A stretch of DNA of 45,699 nucleotides from Conoideocrella luteorostrata (taxonomy: Eukaryota; Ascomycota; Sordariomycetes; Hypocreales; Clavicipitaceae): the NCBI GenBank assembly GCA_032433595.1, contig JASWJB010000337.1, forward strand, positions 1-45,699, read 5' to 3'. The notes beneath the pieces are model-generated. The model had not been told where the DNA came from and ran no database searches. It saw only the letters and a list, made by a program, of their open reading frames with translations. The stretch's first letter is position 1. Each line of letters opens with the position of its first letter. The position numbers and the translations under genes are program-made. This document shows positions 36,233-45,699 of this stretch, in pieces.

Positions 36233-38793
36233 GGCGATTCCTGCGTTGCTGCGAGGCCCAATCGAGTGAGGCGAAAGGGTTTTAAACTCTCAATCTGCCA
36301 TATATCAATCATGCTCAAAATCGAAGGCATCAACGGAGGACCGGACATGACAACACGCATTCTGATACACAACGGTTGAGAAGCTTCACGGCAATTTTCG
36401 AGGCAGACTCAGCATGTCTTTCTCGGCAACCGTACGTCTTATGAATTGAACGAAGTAAGAGAAGGACCAAAAGGAATATTCGGCACACTATCCGAGGTGC
36501 AAAAGTGACCAAAGCTAGTTGGGGTTTCTCATTTATTTTTTGGCCCGTCTATTTTTGCAACGACTTTATGACGACACGTAACGACACATTTTTAGAAACG
36601 CTCCTCATGCTACTTAAACGGCCTTTTTTGTTCTTTCATTTCTTTTCCTTTAATCATTTTCGTTTTTTCCTTTATCAGTGTTTTTTTGTTAAGCAAGATC
36701 GTGCCTGAGTTTTTTTCACGGACACATCTTCATTGTGGGGTTCCTACAAAGCCCTATCCTTTTTTTTTTCGCCTATCAAGCTGCTATTATTAGCTCTTTT
36801 CCAAAAGTTCCTTGCCTAGGGGAGCTTTCCTCATGGTTGGATATAACAGTACAACCTTTATCGACCTTTATGTTTCTTTGTGGATTTGTTTCTAGCCGCA
36901 CCACGAAGCAAGGCTGTAGGATACATTCTGGGCGGCTTTCCCCTGACATATACTGGACAACCTAGAGCCTATCCGATGCCCTATGTTCAATGGAGTTGCG
37001 CAATCTGGTGGATCATTCATTCTGGATTTGGACACTCCCTGTATTCAAGTACCGGATGGCACTGGGAGGATCACGGGGTTCAACTGTAACGAAAAGAGAC
37101 CCCGGGCGCCCTAAAAAAAAAAAAACCTCCAATACCGAAACAAGCTTTCTGCGTCTTGCCAAGGCAGTATAACACTGCCAGAGCGGAGAGGCTCCTGGTA
37201 TCTCGTACCCACGGCATTTTTTCTTTCTTTCGCGTTTGAACTCTGTGGTGTCTTCAGCCAGTGGAAAAATTCCCCGGTGAGGCGGTGGCTCTTGTGCTTT
37301 TGTCAATTCTATTTTCTTGATTGCATAGCCTGCGTGCGAATGGATCCCCTCCCCCCCACCAAATAAAAGTCGACTTGCAGGACTGTTTCGATAACAATGA
37401 TGATGCAAACGAACCATGGAGGCAATGAATCTAAAAAGAACATGTTTTCTTCTGTTTCTGGGAGGCTGGCAGATGATGAAATAAGACTGGGCTTCCTTGC
37501 TCTTACAAACACTCATTCCCTTAATGAAAGGAACGCAAGAATGGGAGACCAGACGCAAGTTTGGTGTTCGAATGAATAGCGATTATGATGATGATGCGAT
37601 ACATTCAAAGAGCTTTATGATAATGAATGATTATGAATACGGTTTTCTATTTCTTCATTTCCTTTCCCTATTAGATTGAGATTGAATTAGGTCATCTATA
37701 TTGCGATGTACGGTTCTTGATCAAGCTCGGCCGTTGTTGGTATCGGTTGCATCATCTACGTCTTTAACAACATAGGTGCTTTAGGAACATGATACAAATG
37801 AGTGAGTGGCCATTGACAAGAAAAAAAAGAAAGTTCGACAATAGGTGGGACGGATAATTCAGGTCAAAGGCTGCTGAACTTTAAATATGCAAAACCCTTG
37901 AGCCACAACTTCCAATGTAGATCGGAGATCGGCTCAGAGTAAGACATCCGCTACTGCAATAGCAACGGTCACACGATCACCATATTTGGGGGCTAAAAAC
38001 AGCTATCTTATCTCAAAACGTGGTGTCTCATGCATGCACCTACAGAGATGGAGATAGATGCCTTCATTATGTTGAGTGTCCGCGCAATTCACCAGCTTTG
38101 ACATGACAACTCATTCCATGGGTTTGAGCGCTATGAAAACTTGACGCATGGGACGTGGTGATGAGCACTGCCACAACGCTAGCGGTTCCTATACGCGACT
38201 AAGTGACCAGACAAGAGGTTTTCACCCCCGCAATGCGCTGCTGCGTACAGGCAGGCTGTGATTTATGCTATAGTGTTGCAAGTACGTGCCCAGCATCGTC
38301 TATTAGCCTTATATGTTGTCCTGACAATTCGTGAGAGTCAATTCGGAAGCGCTTGGATCCACAACAGAAACAGCCTAAACTCAGTTTAGAAGCAATAGCA
38401 ATTGGTTTTCTTGTTTTCTTTCAAGTCGGCGGCGATTCATACTAAGACTAGCAAGGCAATCCCATCACAGAGGCCAACTTAACTCAGCGCTGGGCCCCTT
38501 CCCGACGCAGCGGCATTCAATGATGATCACTTGGCTGTCTGTAGCGGTGAGTTTCGTTACGTTTATTGAGCGGGACGTGGTGCATCGTGCCGTGTTCTCG
38601 GCTTTTTAAGGATATGTGACGTACATAGAGGTGAGGGAGACGGATGACACCCCCCCTCCCTCTTAACCCAAAAAAAAGAGCCTTCGGTTGGACCTTACCA
38701 CAGCGCGGAGCCGCCGAAGCGAGCTGTCGTCGCCAGCACAAAAATGGATTGACAAAACTTTGGGCCATGGGTCATCTTTTACGTAGCATGTAA

Positions 38794-38814
38794 CCCCCCG
38801 CCCCCCCCCCCCCC
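38794..38814. repeat. Poly-C run
   Basis: About 20 C with a single G interruption. A simple homopolymer tract in non-coding DNA whose exact length may be unreliable. Confidence 0.8.
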
Positions 38815-39496
38815 AAGGTTATGGATTGGACGTCGGTGTGACGGATCGGACAAGGTCCGGGGCAGGCCGCGTCTCTAACGGAGCTGCATTGTCTTGCTCT
38901 GTACTCCGTATGGAGTAAGTACTCCATGCATGGACGGCAAGAACAAATGGCGGCTCATTTCTCGTTTGAATTGTGGCCATTCCGGCGGAGGAGAAAATAG
39001 AGCTTGATGTGTGGATTGGGAGGTCTGGTTGACGGCTGACTACTGACTGGGTAGAGGTGAGGTAATGATGATGCAGAGTTACTTGGACAGAGTAATTGTG
39101 GTGTTAGTAGAGCATCTGGGTCCGGGCTGGGGGGATGGGGGATTTTCAAATTGCTGATGGGACGTTTTATAAAGCTGAGATGAGCATGAACTTTCGCTCA
39201 CCAGGCGAAAAGCGAAAGTAAGAGCATCACCATGGAAGGTCGGCCGTGCTAAAACATGTATATATATACATGTGTGTGCTCGTAAGTGTATGTACGGTAG
39301 TGACATGACATTCGGCATTTGCTTGAACTCGGACGGATTGGACAATAGGTGTGGCCAACTCGAGTGTGCCTGGTAACTGCGCAGGAATCAGGGTATTTCT
39401 GTTTTGCCAACAATGGCAAGCGCCATTACTCCGTACGTTGAGAACGAAAAGTACCAGGTACGACATGTAGATCGCAACCGGAAGGCTGGGCCACCC

Positions 39497-39550
39497 ACTC
39501 CGTAGTCCGTATTCCGTATTCCGGAGTACGTACCCCGTACTCTGTACAGT
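39497..39550. repeat. Patch of degenerate TACTCCGTA-like words
   Basis: ACTCCGTAG, TCCGTATTCCGTATTCC, GGAGTACG and CCGTACTCTGTAC follow one another within about 54 bp. It looks like a local array of diverged copies of the dispersed word. Confidence 0.6.
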
Positions 39551-40047
39551 GGCTTGGAAACCGACCACCTGATTAGGCTCCACTGGGTGCTTTGCTTAAG
39601 TACCCGAAGTACCTTCGTAGTGCGGAGAACAAGGAATACAATACCGGAAGCTATATCCGCGCCTTGGATCGTTTGGTCGCTACAGGCTGGCTTATGAACT
39701 GTGTATTTGTGGCTCTGTAGAGATACGAAAAGACCATGGCCATACTTTGTACTGTGATCCATATCAAGACAGTACAGATAATGCAGCGACAAGCGTGGGC
39801 TCCGGCTGTTAGAGCGGGACGTTTGGGGGAAGCATCAAATATGCCCGAAGCGGTAGGTTCCCCACTCGCAGAGGTGATTGTCTCAGCAGGCCTATCCATA
39901 GCAAGGCTTGAGCCGTCTAGTGAGCTGGTGTAGCATACCGGGCAACTTGCATCTTTGCACCTGCTGCAGATAATTGATTAAACCACGGCACAGCACCGAG
40001 TATGTCCCGTCATGTTAACGTGCAGTTTTGCGAATGTATGTATGCAT

Positions 40048-40056
40048 ATAAATAGG
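40048..40056 (+). promoter_or_regulatory. TATA-box-like motif
   Basis: TATAAATAG on the plus strand is a close match to the TATA consensus. It is about 650 bp upstream of the pyrophosphorylase ATG, farther than usual, so its use is uncertain. Confidence 0.25.
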
Positions 40057-40706
40057 GATGAGCTGCAGAATGATTCCGCCAGCTGCAGCCAGGGCCCCCG
40101 TTCGACGTGTGCCCTGGGCGGCCAAGACCAGCTAACGGCTCGTGTGATTCAGTGCGTGGCTCAGCGTGTAGTTGTGCGCGTGACTACCAGTCTACACACA
40201 GTTTACGGAGTACACCATGACAATCTGACCATGTCCTGACCATGTCCCCAATCACAGCTTGGGCTTCAGACCACCTTCCCGTATTACCTGGGGTAGCGCC
40301 CCCATCGTCATACCACGATCAACGCCACTGATTGACGCTCGTCCTCGCCGTCCCATCTCAGCATTGCCGTTCTCGTCAACGACTCCTCGGGTTGCCCATG
40401 TCTCTCTGCCTTCTCATCTCCATTCCTGTCTTTTTCTATATTCATTTCAACAACGGCTGAGGCATATATCTGTCGCATTGCGCTGTGGCTAGTCACCATA
40501 ATTTGGATTTCTGCTCCATCTACGGAGTCATCGTTGTGTATACTTACAGCTTGTCCTACCACTTTTTAATCCTTTAAATACTCGACTGCACCATTGCACT
40601 ACTAGCTGTGCCACACCCAGCTCACCTCTTCAGCTTGAGTTACCCCCATCCATGTAGCTCAGCTGCGCAATAAGCTTCCGAGGTTCAATACATCGGCCCC
40701 ATAACC

Positions 40707-42120
40707 ATGAAAGGTAGACGGCATATACCAAAGCAGCTCTCATCCCCCAATGCAAACAACCCTTTGAAATCATAAAGACTAACTTGTTGCCCAGGACTCA
40801 TTCTTGTCGGTGGGTTTGGCACTCGCCTCCGCCCCCTCGTACGCAACCTTCCTGCTTCTCCTTGAGCACACCCACCTCCCAAATGCTGTGCTCGACGATG
40901 CTCGACGATGCTCGTCCTCAAGCTTGTGCTCTTGCACCTCTCCGCAAGGAATAGGCAAAGAGCACGTTTGGATATGGATTACTGATTTTTGCCGGCTTAT
41001 AAGACCCTTACCCTCCCTAAGCCTCTCGTTGAATTTGGCAACAAGCCTATGATTGTCCACCAGATCGAAGCACTCGTTGCTGCTGGCGTCAAGGACATTG
41101 TCCTCGCAGTGAATTATCGACCAGAGATCATGGAGAAGTTCCTGGCTGAGGTGTGTGTCCGCAAGCCCAGAAACTCTGTTGTATTGCTTTAATGGATTCA
41201 ATAACCAAATTTCGCTTTTGCAGTACGAACAAAAGCACAACATCAATATTGAGTTCTCCGTCGAGTCTGAACCGTTAGACACGGCCGGACCGTTGAAGCT
41301 GGCAGAGAAAATCTTGCTCAAAGACGACTCGCCCTTTTTTGTTCTTAACTCTGATGTCATCTGTGACTACCCTTTCCAAGAGTTGCTTCAATTTCACAAG
41401 ACTCGCGGCGATGAGGGCACGATTGTTGTCACCAAAGTGGAAGAGCCGTCAAAATATGGCGTTGTTGTTCATAACCCAGATCACCCCACCCGCATCGATC
41501 GATTCGTCGAGAAGCCTGTCCAGTACGTCGGCAATCGCATTAATGCCGGTATGTACATTTTCAATACGTCAGTGTTGAAGCGCATTGAGTTGCGCCCGAC
41601 TTCGATTGAGAAGGAAACGTTCCCCGCCATGGTTCAGGATAATCAATTGCACTCTTTTGACCTTGAAGGCTTTTGGATGGATGTCGGCCAACCCAAGGAT
41701 TTCCTGAGCGGAACTTGTTTATACCTCTCCTCTTTAACGAAGCGCGGCTGTAAGACCCTGACACCACCGACGGAGCCTTTTGTGCACGGCGGCAATGTTC
41801 TCATCGACCCATCGGCCAAGATAGGAAAGAACTGTAGGATTGGCCCCAATGTTACGGTTGGCCCTAATGTTGTTATTGGCGATGGTGTTCGTTTGCAGCG
41901 TTGCGTGCTTCTTCGTGGCTCCAAGATCAAGGATCACGCCTGGGTCAAGTCTACCATTGTAGGCTGGAATAGCACAGTTGGCTGCTGGGCTCGTTTGGAG
42001 AATGTGACTGTTCTCGGCGACGATGTCAATATTGGCGATGAAATCTACGTCAATGGTGGCAGCGTCTTGCCCCATAAAACAATCAAGGTCAATGTCGATG
42101 TTCCTGCCATCATCATGTAA
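40707..42120 (+). CDS. Mannose-1-phosphate guanylyltransferase (GDP-mannose pyrophosphorylase)
   Basis: It makes GDP-mannose from mannose-1-phosphate and GTP in the cytosol, for N- and O-glycosylation, GPI anchors and cell-wall mannan. The homologue is yeast PSA1/VIG9 (mpg1 in other fungi). The four exons are 40707-40713 (seven bases, ATGAAAG), 40795-40838, 41004-41150 and 41224-42120, with introns of 81, 165 and 73 bp. The total is 364 residues, which fits the fungal family length. The splices rebuild the nucleotide-binding signature [18 protein letters not shown] followed by [13 protein letters not shown]. Other family marks are [26 protein letters not shown] and a left-handed beta-helix of hexapeptide repeats ([20 protein letters not shown] onward) to the C-terminal DVPAIIM. 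The gene is convergent with glycerol kinase, stop to stop about 500 bp. Gene naming differs among fungi, so no symbol is given. Confidence 0.97.
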
Positions 42121-42620
42121 GGTGCTCGACATCTCGCATGCTTTGATTTTCGTTATACCCAAATCCCCTTGTATCACCATTTTTGTGTGTACTTCTGTGA
42201 TTTCCCCGTCATATACACGCCGGATGTTTTTTGTCTATTTCAAATACGCGGCATCACGGACCAGCTTGAGCATGAGCCTGGGCCCGATGCATCGTCTTCG
42301 GCGAGACGGATGTAAGAGCGCGGTGGCGTAGCAGGGGACAGAAAGAGGTGATAAATCCCCGCCCCCCCAAAAAAAGGATTGTCTAGTACATAAAGAAATC
42401 ACTGGAGGTAACTCTCTAAAAGTAATCCCCCAAAAGCTGTCGATCACTAATGTGGGCATAATAGATAGCTAACTTTCGTGGATGCGATCATCTTCCTCAT
42501 GTGGCATGTAATTGTCATGAATGCACTCTAGTTGTTAACCTCAATCAAGCCATGTCTCCCTACTCCCTACCTACGCTATATGCAAAATCCTAAATCTTAC
42601 GTCGTGCATTTCGTGAATAT
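42121..42620. other. Convergent 3' intergenic region
   Basis: This is the shared 3' flank of two convergent genes. It has a C run then an A run near 42358-42377 and no gene. No TACGGAGTA word was seen. Confidence 0.6.
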
Positions 42621-44353
42621 TCAATCATCCCTTATCCATCCCCTACACATCTCAACCGCCCTCTCCCACATCTTTCTTGACTCCCCCCTCTCCTTGTCCC
42701 CGATTTTAGGCTCGAAGATTGTTCGGTCTGAGGAGTTGATATCCTTCAAGTCATCGATACTGGACCACACTCCGGAAGCTAAACCCGCTGCAATGGCCGC
42801 ACCCAAGGATGTCGTTTCGCGCATGGCAGGACGGTCGACTCCAATACCGCTCAGGTCGGCCTGTGTTTGCATACAAAGATCCGAGTTGGAGAGGCCACCG
42901 TCGACGGCGAGCGAAGAGAGTGCACGGCCGGAGTCTGTGGCCATGGCGTCCAGAATGGCAGCAGTCTGGTGACAAGCTGCTTCAAGGGTGGCGCGGGCAA
43001 TATGACCCTTTTGGGAATGCGCTGTGAGACCAACTGTTTTTTTTTTTTTGCTTCTATTAGTGTCTAATTTGGGTCATATTCGAGACGTGGAGAGCTGGAG
43101 GAGTTGGGCCTTACAAAGAGTGCCTTTGGCATCGTCGATCCAGTATGGTGCAAAGAGCCCACTGAACGCTGTGACGAAATACACGCCTCCATTATCGGGG
43201 ACGGAGAGGGCGACTTCATCAATGGCTTTGGAGTTTTCGATGAGTCCGAGGTTATTTAGTAAGAAGGTGACACCGGATCCTGCGACGGCGATGCTCCCTT
43301 CGAGGGCGTATACGGGCTTGCCGTCGCCAAAGTCGTACGCTACGGTGGCTAGGAGACCGCTCTTAGAGATGACGGGCTTGGTGCCAACATTGTAAAGCAG
43401 GAAGCAGCCGGTTCCGTAGGTGTTTTTGGCTTGGCCTGGCTTGAAGCCCAATTGGCCAACCAGTGCTGATGACTGGTCCCCCAGACACCCAGCGATGGGA
43501 AGCCCTTTCAAGGGGCCGCTGGCCAGGGATCCAAAAGCTGTGGGGTGAGAAGAGGGGACGATTTCGGGCAGAGACATCTTTTGGCGATCGATTTCGAAGA
43601 AGGAGAGGAGGTCGTCGTCATACTGTAGTGTCTGGAGGTTCATAAACATGGTTCGGCTGGCATTTGTAGGATCGGTAACGTATATGGGGCCATTGGGTCT
43701 GTCGAGGCCGCCATTCAGCTTGAATACTAACCATGTATCGATGGTGCCAAACGCCAAACGTCCCTGCTTGTACGCATCCTTGACGGCATCGACATTCCGC
43801 AACAGCCAGAGAAGCTTGACGCTGGAAGGGTAGGTAGAGAGAGGAAGACCGCAAAGATGGAGAAGCTTTTCGGCACCTGGTCTGGCCTTGAGCTCCCGAA
43901 CGAGAGGCTTGGTTCGGGTATCCGGCCAGACGACGGCGTTGTAGAGCGGCTCGCCGGAGTGCCTGTCCCAGAGGATGGTGGTTTCACGCTGGTTAGTGAC
44001 GCCAATGGCGCGGATTTTGGAGATGTCATTTCCCGAGGAGGTGAATGCCTCAGTGGCTTTCTGTATACATTTTTCTACGGAAGAGAGCAGTTCGTATGGG
44101 TCATGTTCATGCCACCTAAAGAAAAGAGCTCGTTAGGACATGCGCCCGGCATAGTGAATGGCCCCAAGTGGTGTGGTCTATCATACCCCGATTGTGGGTG
44201 AATATTTTCAAAGCCCATCTGATGACTAGCAACAGGCTCTCCGTTGGCGTTGAAAATGACAAATCGCGTCGAGGTCGTTCCCTGATCGATACTCCCAACA
44301 AAGGTATCCGAGGCGGCAGCCCCGGGCCCATGCTGTTGCGGCCCATCGCCCAT
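42621..44353 (-). CDS. Glycerol kinase
   Basis: It phosphorylates glycerol with ATP to glycerol-3-phosphate, the entry step of glycerol use (yeast GUT1, FGGY family). Exons are 44187-44353, 43115-44115 and 42621-43033. The 71-bp intron has GTATGA, a CCTAACG branch point and TTTAG, phase 2. The 81-bp intron has GTAAGG and AACAG, phase 1. Joins rebuild [13 protein letters not shown] and [18 protein letters not shown]. The product is 526 residues, normal for the family. The ATP-phosphate motif [12 protein letters not shown] lies at ~20-31, VTNQRETT and the catalytic-region [13 protein letters not shown] follow, and the adenosine motif DGGLSNSD lies at ~433-440. The start is taken at 44351-44353. 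The same frame is open upstream to an ATG at 44738-44740 and would add 129 Arg/Ser-rich residues. Confidence 0.96.
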
Positions 44354-45699
44354 ACTGGTGGCTGCAGAAATATTACGTAGACGATCACAGCGATATACTT
44401 GGGAAGCAAAAGCAGCAACAACAGAAGAAGAGGAGGAAGAAGGAGAAGGAGAATGACGCTCGATTCCAATTTCCGGCGAAATAAGAATCCTCGGCTTTCC
44501 GACTCGCAGTGGAGAAGCCCGCTCTGGCTGCGGCCCCGGTCCCAGCAGTCCGGTCAAGAAACGAGCCCTACGATGGAAGTGATGGTTGTGGGAAGAAGGA
44601 GAACAAGAAGACGACGAGTACCGAGCGCTCCGGGCTATGCGGAGAGAAGAGCACAACGCGGGGATGGAGATGGGGATGCGAATCTGGGGAGCGAATCGCA
44701 CAATTGGGTGACCAGGGCTAAACGAGAAGAAAATTGACATGTTCTATTTGCTGTCCACCGGCGAACCGGAACAAAACCAACAGAGAGCACTCCAAAAAAA
44801 ACCAAAAAATTGTAACCTACCAGGGTGTGTGGACAACGCGCAGTAGATTTTGGAGACGTTGTTGCGACTCTGCCGGCACGAGGCAGGCCCCGCCGATGAC
44901 GTTGGAGGGGCATGTTTTTCTGGCCGCTTTTGGGGGGGCGGGCCATCGAGGGGCAGCGGGGTGGTGATTGGGAGAGAGCCTTGCTGAAGGCCCCCTTTTG
45001 GGGAAAGCCACAGAGCGTAGGCGCTGTTTGGGGGCAAGTGAGTGCCTGGCTAGTCATGCTTCGGGCCAGGAGCCCCGCTGGAGTAGCTGGCTCGGGGTCC
45101 CCTCGGGGGTCCTCGGGGGATGTTTCCCGACATTACATTGGCTGCCCTCTTGCACGTTCCGTTTCTTCAGCCAGAGTTTATCATTTTGAGTTATGCCTCC
45201 CCGTGACTTCAATTGCGTCGGTATCACCACTGAGCGCAAATTTACTTCCATGTCGATAGATATTGTTGCTGTCTTTCAGCCATGACGGCACGAAAACCCA
45301 TTCTTTTTCTCAGTCGGCTTGGCTGCGCTCTATGGACTGGACTGGACCGGACCGGACCGGACCGGAGAAAGTGAGTATTCATTCGCATGATGCGAATGAG
45401 CCTACAGCGTGTCTTGATCAGATCAACCGGATATGTCGTACGACTACTTGCCATGAACGGCTGGAGGCGTACTCGAACTCCTCCAGATACTCGCAGCGCT
45501 TGCAGATCGCATGGAAGTATTTCAAGCGGCCGTACGGAGGAGTACTCTGTATGTATCGGCTCTGCATCTTCCTCGTGTCCCTGAGATAGATCATCACTGT
45601 CCCGCTACCGGCATAGGCTGCAGATAAATATTGTTGGCAGAGCATGAGACCTACCTGCCTCTGCACTGACTGCGTGGCCGCTATGAGAACCTTTTTTTT
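44354..45699. other. Glycerol kinase leader, promoter and right edge
   Basis: 44354-44740 is open in frame with glycerol kinase and purine-rich on the plus strand. Beyond it I see no gene. A GGACC/GGACT pentanucleotide repeat lies at 45334-45366, and a near-copy of the dispersed word (CGTACGGAGGAGTAC) lies at 45531-45545. Confidence 0.5.
45334..45366. repeat. GGACY pentanucleotide repeat
   Basis: About six tandem copies of GGACT/GGACC. A simple-sequence repeat with no coding context. Confidence 0.85.

Larger units (their letters stand above)
36233..40706. other. 4.5-kb gap between the dsRBD gene and GDP-mannose pyrophosphorylase
   Basis: No gene is supported. The left part (36500-37700) is T-rich, probably 3' flank of the dsRBD gene. 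A C run lies at 38794-38814. TACTCCGTA words occur at 38902, 39427 and 40204, with a dense patch of related words at 39497-39550. A TATAAATAG motif at 40048-40056 has no obvious gene just downstream. The last ~450 bp is CT-rich and is the pyrophosphorylase promoter. Confidence 0.5.

Noticed and set aside
37013..37558. 181-residue minus ORF downstream of the dsRBD gene
   Set aside because: It runs through homopolymer tracts and shows no domain.

Overview
The window looks like nuclear DNA from a filamentous ascomycete, most likely a sordariomycete and perhaps Hypocreales (that rank is inference). The genes carry short GT-AG introns of roughly 65-120 bp with CTAAC/CTGAC-type branch points. The proteins are fungal in type: an Apd1/Aim32-like ferredoxin, a Sct1/Gpt2-like acyltransferase, an Etp1/BRAP2-like RING protein and a Zn2Cys6 regulator. 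Intergenic DNA is long and CT-rich near starts. I see no bacterial operons, rRNA, tRNA, CRISPR array or intact transposon.

Layout. On the minus strand from left to right lie a charge-segregated putative secreted protein (733-1743), an Apd1/Aim32-like [2Fe-2S] protein (4526-5911), glycerol-3-phosphate acyltransferase (7603-10033), an Etp1/BRAP2-like RING plus ZnF-UBP protein (12340-14522), four-unit polyubiquitin (15215-16196) and a glutamine-rich Zn2Cys6 transcription factor (18642-21332). Then come a protein farnesyltransferase beta subunit on plus (27212-29002), a small double-stranded-RNA-binding-domain protein on plus (35384-36232), GDP-mannose pyrophosphorylase on plus (40707-42120) and glycerol kinase on minus (42621-44353). 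The last two are convergent. Exon joins were worked out by hand from splice signals and from continuity of the protein families.

The genes do not form an obvious cluster. They are mostly housekeeping: glycerol kinase makes glycerol-3-phosphate and the acyltransferase uses it, the RING protein and polyubiquitin belong to ubiquitin biology, and GDP-mannose feeds cell-wall and glycoprotein synthesis. I found no convincing biosynthetic cluster or defence system.

The strongest unexplained signal is in the gaps. The nine-base word TACGGAGTA (or its complement TACTCCGTA) occurs at least 20 times, where well under one copy is expected by chance. It is often paired as a palindrome, and I found none in the coding exons. 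Other points of interest are the small dsRBD protein, a stop-free in-frame intron in the secreted protein, a 129-residue presequence-like in-frame extension upstream of glycerol kinase, and the unusual architecture of the Zn2Cys6 regulator.
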